Below, one piece after another: positions 46,866-56,153 of a stretch of 64,000 nucleotides of DNA. The position numbers and the translations under genes are program-made. Every line of letters starts with the position of its first letter. Position 1 is the first letter of the stretch. Origin of the DNA: Opitutia bacterium (GTDB lineage: Bacteria > Verrucomicrobiota > Verrucomicrobiia > Opitutales > Coraliomargaritaceae); contig JAQWIW010000011.1 in assembly GCA_029248665.1 (NCBI GenBank), forward strand, positions 1-64,000, read 5' to 3'. Below the pieces are notes generated by a model. It saw nothing but the letters and a program-made list of their open reading frames with translations, did no database searches and was not told the DNA's origin.

Positions 46866-48932
46866 TTAACGTTTGCGAGATTTTCGCTTAGGCAGTCCAT
46901 CTTTGTTGTACATACCTTTACTTTTTCTCTTTTTAGCGCTCCCGTTTGATTTCCTTGCCGCTGTTCCTTTTGCTTTATTTTTAAGAAGATCAATTTGGTC
47001 TCTTAATAAAGCTGCCTTTTCGAAATTTAATTGTTGAGCTGCTTCAAGCATGGACGTTTCTAATTCAGCTATAACTTCTTTGGAAACGGCTTCATCTTCT
47101 GAGACTACCTTAGCCTTGTCTTCCTTTTGCTCATACTGGTAGCTAGATTGCAGTCCCTCCTGTATCTCTCTTGTAATCGTCTTAGGAATAATCCCATGTT
47201 CTTCATTATATTCCATTTGTCTGCTTCGACGCTCATCACATATATCTAAAGTTGCCTGTATCGAGTCTGTTATTCTGTCGGCATACAATATGACACGTCC
47301 TTCTATATGACGAGCAGCACGGCCTGCAGTCTGAATGAGGCTGGTACGACTTCTCAAAAAACCTTCTTTATCCGCATCTAAAATCGCGACTAAGGCAACT
47401 TCAGGTAAATCTAAACCTTCTCTTAGTAAATTAACTCCGATCAATATATCAAAATCTCCTTTTCTTAAACGACGAAGAATTTCTACTCGCTCAATCGCAT
47501 CAATATCTGAATGCAAGTATTCAACTCTCAAGCCTGCCTGATCTAAAAAATCGGCTAAATCTTCAGCCATTCGCTTGGTTAAGGTGGATACCAAGATACG
47601 ATCTCCTTTTTCCACTGTTTCGTGCGACTCTTGAATCAAATCCTCGACTTGACCTTTGATTGGACGAATCTCTATAACTGGATCTAAAAGACCAGTCGGT
47701 CGAATCACTTGTTCTGCAATCACAGATGCAGTTTCAAGCTCATATGGAGCGGGGGTCGCAGATACGTATACAATCTGGTTACTAATTTGATTGAATTCAT
47801 CAAAGGTTTGTGGGCGATTGTCTAAAGCTGACGGTAATCGAAACCCATATTCAACAAGCCTTTCCTTACGAGCACGATCGCCATTATACATGGCACGTAT
47901 TTGAGGCAACGTGACATGACTTTCATCGATAAAGATAAGAAAATCCTTATCAAAGAAATCAATTAAACAAAATGGGCGTTCCCCTGATTTCCTTCCGGAT
48001 AAATAACGAGAATAGTTTTCAATACCTGTACAAAAGCCCATTTCTTCCAATAACTCGATATCATACTCTGTTCGCATACGTATTCTTTGCGCCTCTAATA
48101 GCATGTTTTGTGACTCAAACCACTGCACTCGCTCTTCAAGCTCTTTTCTTATACCTTTTACCGCACTGACGACTTTATCCTTTGGTGTTGCATACTGATT
48201 TGCTGGATATAGTTCAAAGCCACTCAAGCTCTCTATAGAATTGCCGGTCAAAGGGTCTAATGAAGTAATGGTTTCTAGGGTATCACCCCAAAATTCTAAA
48301 CGTACACCCGTCTCTAAATAAGCAGGAAAAACATCTACAACATCTCCACGTACACGAAATGTTCCACGTTTAAAATCAATATCATTTCGATTATAATGGA
48401 TTTCAACAAGGTGTTCCAAAAAACCATCACGTGATAAATCCATACCCTGTTTCAAACTCAGCATCATTGTCTTGAAATCTTCAGGAGAACCTAATCCATA
48501 AATACAAGATACACTCGCAATAACAATAACATCCTCTTTGCTGATTAATGATGAAGATGCTGAAATTCTTAATCGTTCGATATCATCGTTAATTGAAGAA
48601 TCTTTTTCTATATAAGTATCCGTCTGTGGCACATAGGCTTCAGGTTGATAATAATCATAATAGCTGACGAAATATTCCACTGCATTTTCAGGGAAAAATG
48701 TTTTAAACTCTGAATATAATTGAGCCGCTAAGGTCTTGTTATGAGAAATAATCAAAGTTGGCTTTTTGCAGGATTGAATCACATTTGCCATGGTGAAGGT
48801 CTTCCCTGAGCCAGTTACACCTAGTAGAGTTTGGTGTTTATTCTTTTGATCTATAGACTCAACTATAGAATTTATCGCCACAGGTTGATCGCCCGTGGGT
48901 TGATATTGACTCTTAAGTTGAAAATTCGCCAT
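46866..48932 (-). CDS. uvrB: Excinuclease ABC subunit B
   Basis: Helicase-like damage-verification subunit of nucleotide excision repair. Walker A is GVTGSGKTF; the damage-probing beta-hairpin YDYYQPEAYVP, helicase motifs DESH, GVNLLREGLDLPEV and QTAGRAARH are intact, and a UVR domain (AAQQLNFEKAALLRDQI) for UvrC contact ends it. The last 30 residues are a basic Lys/Arg/Ser tail. The length of 688 is normal. It is monocistronic; uvrA is elsewhere in the window and uvrC is not seen. Confidence 0.96.
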   Translation of the reverse strand: MANFQLKSQYQPTGDQPVAINSIVESIDQKNKHQTLLGVTGSGKTFTMANVIQSCKKPTLIISHNKTLAAQLYSEFKTFFPENAVEYFVSYYDYYQPEAYVPQTDTYIEKDSSINDDIERLRISASSSLISKEDVIVIASVSCIYGLGSPEDFKTMMLSLKQGMDLSRDGFLEHLVEIHYNRNDIDFKRGTFRVRGDVVDVFPAYLETGVRLEFWGDTLETITSLDPLTGNSIESLSGFELYPANQYATPKDKVVSAVKGIRKELEERVQWFESQNMLLEAQRIRMRTEYDIELLEEMGFCTGIENYSRYLSGRKSGERPFCLIDFFDKDFLIFIDESHVTLPQIRAMYNGDRARKERLVEYGFRLPSALDNRPQTFDEFNQISNQIVYVSATPAPYELETASVIAEQVIRPTGLLDPVIEIRPIKGQVEDLIQESHETVEKGDRILVSTLTKRMAEDLADFLDQAGLRVEYLHSDIDAIERVEILRRLRKGDFDILIGVNLLREGLDLPEVALVAILDADKEGFLRSRTSLIQTAGRAARHIEGRVILYADRITDSIQATLDICDERRSRQMEYNEEHGIIPKTITREIQEGLQSSYQYEQKEDKAKVVSEDEAVSKEVIAELETSMLEAAQQLNFEKAALLRDQIDLLKNKAKGTAARKSNGSAKKRKSKGMYNKDGLPKRKSRKR

Positions 48933-48985
48933 TTAAGCAATGATAAGGAATCATGAATCTATGCAAGCAGAAGGCAGATAAAAAT

Positions 48986-49015
48986 AAAAAAGCCTCGAAA
49001 AATACGAGGCTTTTT
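48986..49015. terminator. Terminator downstream of tsf
   Basis: GCCTCG (48992-48997), loop AAAAATA, CGAGGC (49005-49010), with A-run before and five T after. It closes the rpsB-tsf operon on the minus strand and may stop reading in the other direction. Confidence 0.9.
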
Positions 49016-49037
49016 GAAAATCGATATCAAAGATTAA

Positions 49038-49625
49038 TTAAGCACCAATTTGAAAACGGGCGAAGCGTTTAATAACCATGTTCTCTCCCATAGTTGCGAT
49101 CTTTTCAGTCAAGATTTGTTGAACTGTTTGATCAGGGTTTTTCACATAGGCTTGTTCAAGCAAGCAGGACTCACTAAGGAATTTGTTTAATTTACCTTCA
49201 ACAATTTTTTCTATTGCTGCTGGTGGCTTCCCTTCCGCTTGCCCTTCTGCAATCACACGTTCTTTTTTGATAATCTCTGGGTCAATCTCTTCTCTAGAGA
49301 CGCATACTGGGTTTGTCGCAGCAACATGCATTGCAATATCACGAACAAAAGCTTTGAAATCATCTGTTTTAGCAACGAAATCACTTTCGCAATTTACTTC
49401 AATTAGCACGCCTACTTTTCCACCTAAGTGAATGTAAGAATTAACTAATCCTTCGCTGGCTTCACGACTCGCTTTCTTAGCGGCTGTGGCTGCACCTTTT
49501 TTTCTTAAGATTTCTACTGCCTTATCTACATTGCCCTCTGATTCCACAAGTGCTCTCTTACAATCCATTAAGCCTGCACCTGTACTCTCTCTGAGTTCAC
49601 CTACCATTTTTGCATTTATTTCCAT
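49038..49625 (-). CDS. tsf: Elongation factor Ts (short form)
   Basis: Guanine nucleotide exchange factor for EF-Tu. The N-terminal UBA-like domain VGELRESTGAGLMDCKRALVE is standard, and the core has EVNCESDFVAKTDDFKAF, with the EF-Tu-contacting TDDF-type segment. At 195 residues it is the short form with one core repeat, like Thermus EF-Ts, not the ~283-residue E. coli form. It follows rpsB in the classic rpsB-tsf pair. Confidence 0.95.
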   Translation of the reverse strand: MEINAKMVGELRESTGAGLMDCKRALVESEGNVDKAVEILRKKGAATAAKKASREASEGLVNSYIHLGGKVGVLIEVNCESDFVAKTDDFKAFVRDIAMHVAATNPVCVSREEIDPEIIKKERVIAEGQAEGKPPAAIEKIVEGKLNKFLSESCLLEQAYVKNPDQTVQQILTEKIATMGENMVIKRFARFQIGA

Positions 49626-49660
49626 AACTAGTAAATTATTTTAAATATTTTGGTTAAAAA

Positions 49661-50452
49661 TTATTCTTCGCCTACGTAACCTTCTGGTAAAGTCACTTCC
49701 ATATCATCCTCTTGCTCAAAGGTCGTTTCCGGAGTTACTGACTTTGAAACCTTTCCGGATTGCTTAAGTTCTCTTTTTTGAACTCCAGAAGCAATCGCAT
49801 CCACTAATGATTCTACAATAATTCTAATAGACTTAACCGCATCATCATTCCCAGGAATTGGATATTCAATAGGTGTAGGATCAGAGTTTGTATCCACTAA
49901 TCCAACGATAGGTATGTTTAAGCGATTCGCTTCAGCAACCGCTATCTCTTCATTTTTCACATCTACGATAAATAATGCCGCAGGTAGCTCTTCAATGTTG
50001 AGAATTCCTTCAAAATTACGATTCATTCTGCTCATTTGACGACGGATAGCGGCCTCTTCTTTACCGGGAAGCTTTTCCAACTCTCCACTCTCGTCCATTT
50101 TGAGAAACTTTCTATACTTAACAAGAGACGTTTTCATTGTTGAGAAGTTTGTTAGACCTCCTCCCATCCAGCGGTTCACGCAGTATGGCATTTTACAAGC
50201 AGTTGCTCCTTCTCTAATGATTTCCTGAGCCTGCTTTTTGGTTCCGATGAACCATACATCTTTTCCAGATGATACTATATTTTCAATAAATTCACATGCT
50301 TCACCCAAAAGTTTATGAGTTTTTTCTAGGTCAATAATAGAAATCCCGTTTTTGTTACCATATACGTATGGTTTTGACTTAGGATTCCAGCGTTTTAGTT
50401 GATGCCCAAAATGGACACCTGCGTCTAATAGATCTTTAGGTGTTATATTCAT
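49661..50452 (-). CDS. rpsB: 30S ribosomal protein uS2
   Basis: Small-subunit protein. The N-terminus LLDAGVHFGHQLKRWNPKSKPY, GTKKQAQEII, and IPIVGLVDTNSDPT are signature stretches. The length of 263 includes a short acidic tail (EQEDDMEVTLPEGYVGEE). A TTGACT about 100 bases upstream (50551-50556) may be part of its promoter. The 198-base gap upstream holds no other feature I can support. Confidence 0.96.
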   Translation of the reverse strand: MNITPKDLLDAGVHFGHQLKRWNPKSKPYVYGNKNGISIIDLEKTHKLLGEACEFIENIVSSGKDVWFIGTKKQAQEIIREGATACKMPYCVNRWMGGGLTNFSTMKTSLVKYRKFLKMDESGELEKLPGKEEAAIRRQMSRMNRNFEGILNIEELPAALFIVDVKNEEIAVAEANRLNIPIVGLVDTNSDPTPIEYPIPGNDDAVKSIRIIVESLVDAIASGVQKRELKQSGKVSKSVTPETTFEQEDDMEVTLPEGYVGEE

Positions 50453-50550
50453 GATAGTTTCAAAGCCCGTATCATTTCATACAGGAGAAATAAGGTTTTC
50501 TTATTGGTTTATTGTTAATGATTAAAGTTAGTCGAGAATCAACAAATGAA

Positions 50551-50556
50551 AGTCAA
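50551..50556 (-). promoter_or_regulatory. Possible -35 element upstream of rpsB
   Basis: TTGACT on the minus strand, 99 bases before the rpsB ATG. No good -10 at the usual distance; a long leader would follow, as in other rpsB-tsf operons. Weak. Confidence 0.25.
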
Positions 50557-50650
50557 GCCACTCAATTAATCAAGGAAAATGTTCATCAAAGGGATATTTA
50601 AATCCTAAATTAAGCGTGTTATGTTCTGTATGCTTTCAATTTATTGGATT

Positions 50651-51043
50651 TTAGACCCTTGGTATGACAATTAACAAAGCCTTACCTTTGGAATATACCT
50701 TAATTTTATTTAAGTTAATGTACTCAGGGATGGCAAAAGAATGAGAAAATCCTTCAATACTCTCATTTGATCCAGAAAGTTGCATAACTGTCACCACAAA
50801 ATCTTCTATATCCACAATAACATAATCACTAAATGATTTGTCTGATTTAATGAAAAAAGTATAAAATTGTGGGTCTATTTTAAATTTAAGTGAATAATTT
50901 GAATCATTCGCATTATTAAAATTCTCAATATCACACTCATCTAAATGCTTACACTGACTGGACTCAAGGGGTTCAACTTTGAATCTGTAATGATTATTTT
51001 TTAGATAATTTATATTTTGATTAGGAGGGTTCACTGGGGACAA
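50651..51043 (-). CDS. Hsp20/alpha-crystallin-like protein, poorly defined start
   Basis: The C-terminal half looks like a degenerate alpha-crystallin domain: FSHSFAIPEYINLNKIKVY followed by SKGKALLIVIPR mirrors the F-x-R-x-F-x-LP...GVLTI-x-IPK ending of small heat-shock proteins. The N-terminal ~50 residues are Asn-rich and polar. No ATG opens the frame: the listed start is a TTG, upstream codons run on without ATG to a TAG, and the next Met is deep in the domain. It may be a decayed gene or use a TTG start. A 12-base direct repeat lies just upstream. Confidence 0.5.
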   Translation of the reverse strand: MSPVNPPNQNINYLKNNHYRFKVEPLESSQCKHLDECDIENFNNANDSNYSLKFKIDPQFYTFFIKSDKSFSDYVIVDIEDFVVTVMQLSGSNESIEGFSHSFAIPEYINLNKIKVYSKGKALLIVIPRV

Positions 51044-51054
51044 AGATTTGAAAT

Positions 51055-51092
51055 AAAGGATTAGACGCTTACCAATTAAAAAAGGATTAGAC
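51055..51092. repeat. 12-base direct repeat upstream of the Hsp20-like gene
   Basis: AAAGGATTAGAC occurs at 51055-51066 and 51081-51092, start to start 26 bases. The rest of the 228-base gap 51044-51271 is AT-rich with nothing else I can support. Confidence 0.4.
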
Positions 51093-51271
51093 TAAGATGT
51101 TTTTTTAAAAGAATTTCTCAAAACCCCCCTATTGATCTTTGCTGCCTGTACTTAAAATAATTCTTATGTCCTTTATCTAAAATAAAATTTAAATAGAGTT
51201 AATCACTACTTGTGTAGAAACTTTCATCTATCAAAATATTCCCAGAATTTGATCAAACTAGCTTAAATGAT

Positions 51272-52237
51272 TTAATTTAAGTGATATAAAATAGAATCTT
51301 TAGAACGCTTAATAGCATCCTCTGATAATTTAGGACTTAATTCCAAAACCATTGCATGCTTATTTTTATCAATATAGCGTGAGACCATTGCAAAGTCGAT
51401 AATCCCAGTGCCAATTTCTTGATGGTCATTTCCGGAATCACTCACGTCGTGCAAATGAAACCCAATCGTATGTGCCTTCATTTCTTGTAAACGTTGTTCG
51501 TGATCTAATAAACCGTAGAGTGATTTTATTTCGGCATGCCCTGTATCATGCCAATAAGAAATGGGACTGCCTTGTCCGAAGCTTCGAACAAGATCACTAT
51601 GATCTTCATCTAAAGGTAACTCTGAAAAGCCTTCCCTATTTTCAACACCTAATTGAACGGAATGATTTTTAGAAAACTCTTCAATCGACTGAAAACTTTC
51701 TTTCAATATTTCATACCGACGTCGACTCGCATGCTTAATCTTAGCTATGGTTTTATTTCTTATCTTAATAAACTCTTCATTGTTTATGAATTCAGATTCT
51801 TTGATTTCATTTTCATCCATCCAATTCATTAATTTAAACACGGGAGATTTAAAAAAGAACCATGCTGAACCGGAATGTATTACTACTTTTTTCGAGCCAA
51901 TCTTATTAGAAAATTTGATCGTTTCTTCAGTATAACGCTTCCAAAGGTCTATTTCACGCTGACTTCCGCTTGTCGGCTTAAAAATATTAGGCATAGGAGA
52001 ATTCATCCCAAATGGTAAAGGACAAAAATTATGCACAGATGAAACAGTGACTACTCCATCTTCAACCGCTTCCATTATTCCAGAAACTAAATTAATTGAA
52101 ATACCATGGCTTAACTCAACTTTCTTAAATCCAAGATTTGCCATCCATTCAAGCATAGCATAACCATCTTGAAATCTGTGAGAGCAGCAGCATGTTGATA
52201 AAGCTAACTCGTCTTCTATTTGACTTATATCACCCAT
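51272..52237 (-). CDS. Sugar-phosphate isomerase/epimerase-like TIM barrel (AP endonuclease 2 fold)
   Basis: Cytoplasmic protein with the xylose-isomerase-like TIM barrel. LGFKKVELSH, SVHNFCPLP, KVVIHSGSAW, LGVENREGF, YWHDTGHAEI and GFHLHDVSDSG carry the expected metal ligands (Glu, His, Asp, His, Glu) of this superfamily. It begins with a Cys cluster (CCCSH). No neighbour suggests a substrate. The superfamily covers many isomerases, so function stays open. The length of 321 is normal. Confidence 0.8.
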   Translation of the reverse strand: MGDISQIEDELALSTCCCSHRFQDGYAMLEWMANLGFKKVELSHGISINLVSGIMEAVEDGVVTVSSVHNFCPLPFGMNSPMPNIFKPTSGSQREIDLWKRYTEETIKFSNKIGSKKVVIHSGSAWFFFKSPVFKLMNWMDENEIKESEFINNEEFIKIRNKTIAKIKHASRRRYEILKESFQSIEEFSKNHSVQLGVENREGFSELPLDEDHSDLVRSFGQGSPISYWHDTGHAEIKSLYGLLDHEQRLQEMKAHTIGFHLHDVSDSGNDHQEIGTGIIDFAMVSRYIDKNKHAMVLELSPKLSEDAIKRSKDSILYHLN

Positions 52238-52240
52238 TTA

Positions 52241-52275
52241 AAAAAAATCCTCGTTACAAAAAAGTAATCGAGGAT
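52241..52275 (-). terminator. Terminator downstream of rpsU
   Basis: On the minus strand ATCCTCG...CGAGGAT (52247-52253 and 52269-52275), extended by TTAC/GTAA with one bulged base, loop A6 on the plus strand, followed by a run of seven T. It closes rpsU. Confidence 0.85.
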
Positions 52276-52313
52276 GAATGCTATAAAAATTTAAAAAAAT
52301 AGGAAAGCAAAAA

Positions 52314-52514
52314 CTACATTTTAGAATAACGCACTCTGAGCATGTTATTGAAATCTAATTCTTTCTTTTTACGTCTCTTAGCTTGAGAAGGTTTTTCAAA
52401 GTAACGCTTTGCGCGCACATCACGAATTACCCCTTCACGATCAAGGCGTTTTTTTAAACGGCGGAGAGCTCTTTCCATTGGCTCACCTTTACGAACTGAA
52501 ACATCTAATGACAT
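52314..52514 (-). CDS. rpsU: 30S ribosomal protein bS21
   Basis: Small-subunit protein next to the anti-Shine-Dalgarno region of 16S rRNA. MSLDVSVRKGEPMERALRRL and the basic RAKRYFEKPSQAKRRKKKE part are standard. The length is 66. It is monocistronic with its own terminator. Its presence is notable because few genes here show Shine-Dalgarno sequences. Confidence 0.95.
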   Translation of the reverse strand: MSLDVSVRKGEPMERALRRLKKRLDREGVIRDVRAKRYFEKPSQAKRRKKKELDFNNMLRVRYSKM

Positions 52515-52572
52515 AATTAATTAATTGAAAAAGATTACAAAAGATTATGCCGATATCAAGTCAACCTTAAAT

Positions 52573-53808
52573 TCAATCATTTGAGCCACTATTGATCTCA
52601 AGAATAGCCACGCTCTCAATATGGCGTGTATGCGGGAAAAGGTCAAATGGCTGTACTTGTGTTAATTTGTATCCATTTTCTACAAAATACTTCAAATCCC
52701 TTGCTTGAGTCGCAGGGTCACAAGACACATAGATAATTTTTCTAGGATTAAAGTCCAATAATTGCTCAATAAAAGCTATGTCACAGCCTTTTCTTGGAGG
52801 ATCAATGATTACCGAAGTATTTTTGCCTGAGAAATTAATATGTTGGAAAATAGCCTCTGCTTTTCCTATCTGGAAACGCACATTATCAATATTATGAATT
52901 TGAGCATTTACTTTAGCAAACTGTATGGCGGCTTCTGAAATCTCAACACCTACAACCGATTCAAACATAGAAGAGAGACTCAATGCAAAAAGCCCTACAC
53001 CACAATATGCATCTACTAGTTGATAAATGTCATTATCTGAAGCATGGATTTTTACAAATTCAACTAGGTCAGGTAAAATAAATGGGTTATTTTGGAAAAA
53101 TTCACCTGCTTTAAATTGAAAAGTTAAATCGCCTACCTTTTCTGAAACTACAGCCTTAGGGTTATTGACTACACCTTCCAATGTTTCTCGCAATAACAAG
53201 GTACCACCCCTTTGTCGTCTTTTTTTGCCGCCTTCTAAAATAGCCTTTTCCCTTATCTCAGGCAATGATTGGTTAATCGCTTCTGTAGCGATCACGCATT
53301 GTTTCACATCAACAATATCGTGCCTACGACCATATTTCAAAAAACCAATTGGTTGATCACCGTTTTTGTCAGGCCGATTATAATGAGGAGTTATTTTGGA
53401 TCGGTAGCCATAAATTTGTTTTGATGACTTAGCCAAGGAAACGGGGAATTGAATATTGGCATTTTTTTCGAGTAATTCTTGTACTTGCTGTGTTTTGATT
53501 TTTAATTGTACATCATAATTAATGTGCTGGTATTGACAACCACCACATAAAGTAAACAGTCCGCATTTTGGACTTAGCCGATGCTCCGAAGGCTCTAAAA
53601 CCTCTAATAAATCCGCTTCTGAATATTGACTATGGTTTCTGAAAATACTGACCTTAACCAATTCACCTGGAATAACAAACGGCACCATTACCACCCAGCC
53701 ATCCACGCGCCCTACACCCATACCTAGATTAGTCAAGTGATCGATTTTTAGTTCTACTTCTTCATGATATTCAAAAGGTGTAGGAATAAAGTTTTTAGGA
53801 ATTTGCAT
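52573..53808 (-). CDS. rlmD: RlmD/TrmA-family RNA (uracil-C5) methyltransferase
   Basis: SAM enzyme that makes m5U in rRNA or tRNA. An N-terminal TRAM domain (ELKIDHLTNLGMGVGRVDGW) precedes a probable [4Fe-4S] site (CGLFTLCGGC and a later Cys), the SAM motif VDAYCGVGLFALSLS, DPPRKGCD, and the catalytic nucleophile Cys in YVSCDPATQARDL, with HTRHIESV at the end. The length of 411 fits RlmD or RlmCD. The target uridine cannot be fixed without a phylogeny. Confidence 0.9.
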   Translation of the reverse strand: MQIPKNFIPTPFEYHEEVELKIDHLTNLGMGVGRVDGWVVMVPFVIPGELVKVSIFRNHSQYSEADLLEVLEPSEHRLSPKCGLFTLCGGCQYQHINYDVQLKIKTQQVQELLEKNANIQFPVSLAKSSKQIYGYRSKITPHYNRPDKNGDQPIGFLKYGRRHDIVDVKQCVIATEAINQSLPEIREKAILEGGKKRRQRGGTLLLRETLEGVVNNPKAVVSEKVGDLTFQFKAGEFFQNNPFILPDLVEFVKIHASDNDIYQLVDAYCGVGLFALSLSSMFESVVGVEISEAAIQFAKVNAQIHNIDNVRFQIGKAEAIFQHINFSGKNTSVIIDPPRKGCDIAFIEQLLDFNPRKIIYVSCDPATQARDLKYFVENGYKLTQVQPFDLFPHTRHIESVAILEINSGSND

Positions 53809-53858
53809 AGGTGAATCTAAAAAATTGTAAAAAAGAAAAGATGTGTCTTATTTGAATT

Positions 53859-54665
53859 ATGGAATCCATGTATATAGAAAGCCCACAAAACAATCATGTG
53901 AAAAATCTTGTTAAGTTAAGAGATAGAAAACACAGAAATCGACAAGACAAATTTATTATAGAAGGCTTGAGAGAATTGGAACACGCCATTGATTCTAGTT
54001 ATCCAATAATAACAATATATTATTGCCCGGAATTATTTCCTTCTGAAGCACACACTGAATTTATAGAAAAATTGGCATCAAACTCAGCTTTTCAGCTAAT
54101 CCGAATGCATACTTCTGCATTTTCAAAAAGTAGCTACAGGGAAGGTCCCGATGGACTGATTGCTCTATCCGAGGCCAAAGAAATGAGTTTATCAGAGCTT
54201 AAGCTTAAAGAAGAGTGCACTCTGTTAGTTCTCGAAGGTATAGAGAAACCTGGAAATCTAGGAGCAATCATACGAAGTGCAGAAGGCTCTGGAGTTGATG
54301 CAATATTACTGAACAACTGCCTACTAGACACTTATAACCCTAATGCCATAAGAGCATCCCAAGGTTTACTATTTCGACTTCCTATCATTAATGTCGAAAC
54401 AGATTACCTTCACCAGTGGCTAAAAAATAATCAATTTGTCAGTATTGCTACCACACCAAATACTAATAATTCTTACTCAGAACATTCTTATACCAACAGA
54501 ACTGCATTATTCATGGGAAGCGAAAGCCATGGTCTATCAGAGAAAATGCTCAAAGAAGCGGATCATTTAATCCACATTCCAATGAAAGGCCATGCCGATT
54601 CGCTTAACGTTTCTGTCGCAACAGCAATATGCTTATACGAAATTAATCGCCAAAAAAGTTGTTAA
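53859..54665 (+). CDS. SpoU/TrmH-family rRNA or tRNA ribose methyltransferase
   Basis: SPOUT-class 2'-O-methyltransferase. An N-terminal L30e-like substrate-binding domain (SPQNNHVKNLVKLRDRKHR) leads to motif 1 GNLGAIIRSAEGSG with the catalytic Asn and Arg, motif 2 LFMGSESHGLS and motif 3 IPMKGHADSLNVSVATAI, which forms the trefoil knot. The length of 268 is typical. RlmB- or TrmH-like assignment is undecided. It is divergent from the RlmD-like gene. Confidence 0.92.
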   Translation: MESMYIESPQNNHVKNLVKLRDRKHRNRQDKFIIEGLRELEHAIDSSYPIITIYYCPELFPSEAHTEFIEKLASNSAFQLIRMHTSAFSKSSYREGPDGLIALSEAKEMSLSELKLKEECTLLVLEGIEKPGNLGAIIRSAEGSGVDAILLNNCLLDTYNPNAIRASQGLLFRLPIINVETDYLHQWLKNNQFVSIATTPNTNNSYSEHSYTNRTALFMGSESHGLSEKMLKEADHLIHIPMKGHADSLNVSVATAICLYEINRQKSC

Positions 54666-54680
54666 GCCAAGTTGTTGAAC

Positions 54681-56153
54681 CTAGACGAAGGCTTGTTTGC
54701 GAGCATCCATTGCCCATCCATAAATTGCTTCGTATTTATCGGCTGATGGAGCCCAAGAAAAATCCATATTCATGCCGTTTTTCTGCATAGATAAAAATAC
54801 TTGTTTATCCTTTGTATAGCATTCAGAAGCTTGAATCATAACATTCATTAATTCAATTGCATCGATATTTAAAAAATTGAAGCCACATCCTTTGGACCAA
54901 TCCTCATGGCAAACTGGAACAGAATCTCCTAAGCCACCTGTACATCTGACAATAGGAATCGTTCCATATTGCATTGCATACATTTGACTTAATCCACAGG
55001 GCTCAAATCGACTTGGCATTAGAAGAAAGTCCCCTCCTGCAATTGTTTTATGCGCCAATTGATTGTCGAATTTCAATAATGCTGAAAAGCGCTTAGGATA
55101 ACGTTTAGTTAAATCAACAAATGCATTTTCCAATGTTGCATCTCCGGTACCAACAAGTGCAATTTGAATATTGGTTTCGAGCATCAAACGATCACTAATT
55201 TGCAATAGTAAATCTAAGCCCTTTTGGTCATATAGGCGAGAAACCACAACGAACAAGGGTAGGTTTTCATTTTCTTCTAAACCATAAATAGATTGAAGGT
55301 CTTTCTTACATTTAGATTTTCCATCAAGATCTCCAGGTGAAAAATTTTCGAGGATCATAGGATCAGTCGAGGGATTCCATTCTGTCGTATCAATCCCATT
55401 GATTACTCCGATCAAATCTGCAGAGCGAAAACGCATAACTGAGTCTAAGCCACATCCATATTCTGTAGTTTGAATTTCCTTAGCATAAGATGGACTGACT
55501 GTAGAAATCTTTGTTGAGTGATAAATAGACCCTTTAAGCATATTGACTTTGCCGTAAGACTCATAGCCATCTTGCCTAAATAAGTCACTTGGTAATCCAG
55601 CATAATTTAATACTGAACTGTGGCAGTATCCTTGATGCTGCAAATTATGGATAGTCATTACAGAAGCTACTTGCCCTATTGGCTTATTGAAATCACTCGT
55701 ATTTAAAAATGCAGGAACAAGGCCAGTTGCCCAATCATGACAATGAATAATATCGGGAACCCATTCTAAATGATTGCACAAATCCAAGGCACCCCGAGAC
55801 AAAAATGCAAAACGAAAACCATTATCTTCTTCATTGCCAGTCGGACCACAATACACATCGCCAGAACCATAGAACAATTCATATTCCAAAAAGTAGACCT
55901 TAGCTGAAGAATCTGGATAAGCAGTTTCCCATACACGCGTGTAAGCATCTTCTTCCCCCAATTCAACCCGCATAAAAGGATTTTCTAGTAGGTTGGCAGA
56001 TTCAAAGTTTTTTAAATTATGATATTTAGGGATTACAATGCGAACATCATGACCCTTTTTAGCTAATGCTTGAGCTAAAGCACCAACTGCATCTGCTAAG
56101 CCACCTACTTTAACAAAAGGAACCGACTCGGGGGCAACCATTAAAATATTCAT
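54681..56153 (-). CDS. glgA: Glycogen synthase GlgA
   Basis: ADP-glucose-dependent GT5 enzyme that elongates glycogen. The ADP-glucose lysine lies in FVKVGGLADAVGAL at residues ~14-27, and the second nucleotide-binding region is SRFEPCGLSQMYAMQYGTIPIV with the RTGGL-equivalent CTGGLGDSV. The length of 490 is normal. Its ATG directly abuts the exosortase stop (TAAATG), so the two are probably co-translated; no other glg gene is nearby. Confidence 0.94.
   Translation of the reverse strand: MNILMVAPESVPFVKVGGLADAVGALAQALAKKGHDVRIVIPKYHNLKNFESANLLENPFMRVELGEEDAYTRVWETAYPDSSAKVYFLEYELFYGSGDVYCGPTGNEEDNGFRFAFLSRGALDLCNHLEWVPDIIHCHDWATGLVPAFLNTSDFNKPIGQVASVMTIHNLQHQGYCHSSVLNYAGLPSDLFRQDGYESYGKVNMLKGSIYHSTKISTVSPSYAKEIQTTEYGCGLDSVMRFRSADLIGVINGIDTTEWNPSTDPMILENFSPGDLDGKSKCKKDLQSIYGLEENENLPLFVVVSRLYDQKGLDLLLQISDRLMLETNIQIALVGTGDATLENAFVDLTKRYPKRFSALLKFDNQLAHKTIAGGDFLLMPSRFEPCGLSQMYAMQYGTIPIVRCTGGLGDSVPVCHEDWSKGCGFNFLNIDAIELMNVMIQASECYTKDKQVFLSMQKNGMNMDFSWAPSADKYEAIYGWAMDARKQAFV

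Noticed and set aside
50518-50601. 27-codon ATG frame in the gap upstream of rpsB
   Set aside because: No ribosome-binding sequence, no recognisable motif, and short frames are expected by chance in AT-rich gaps.
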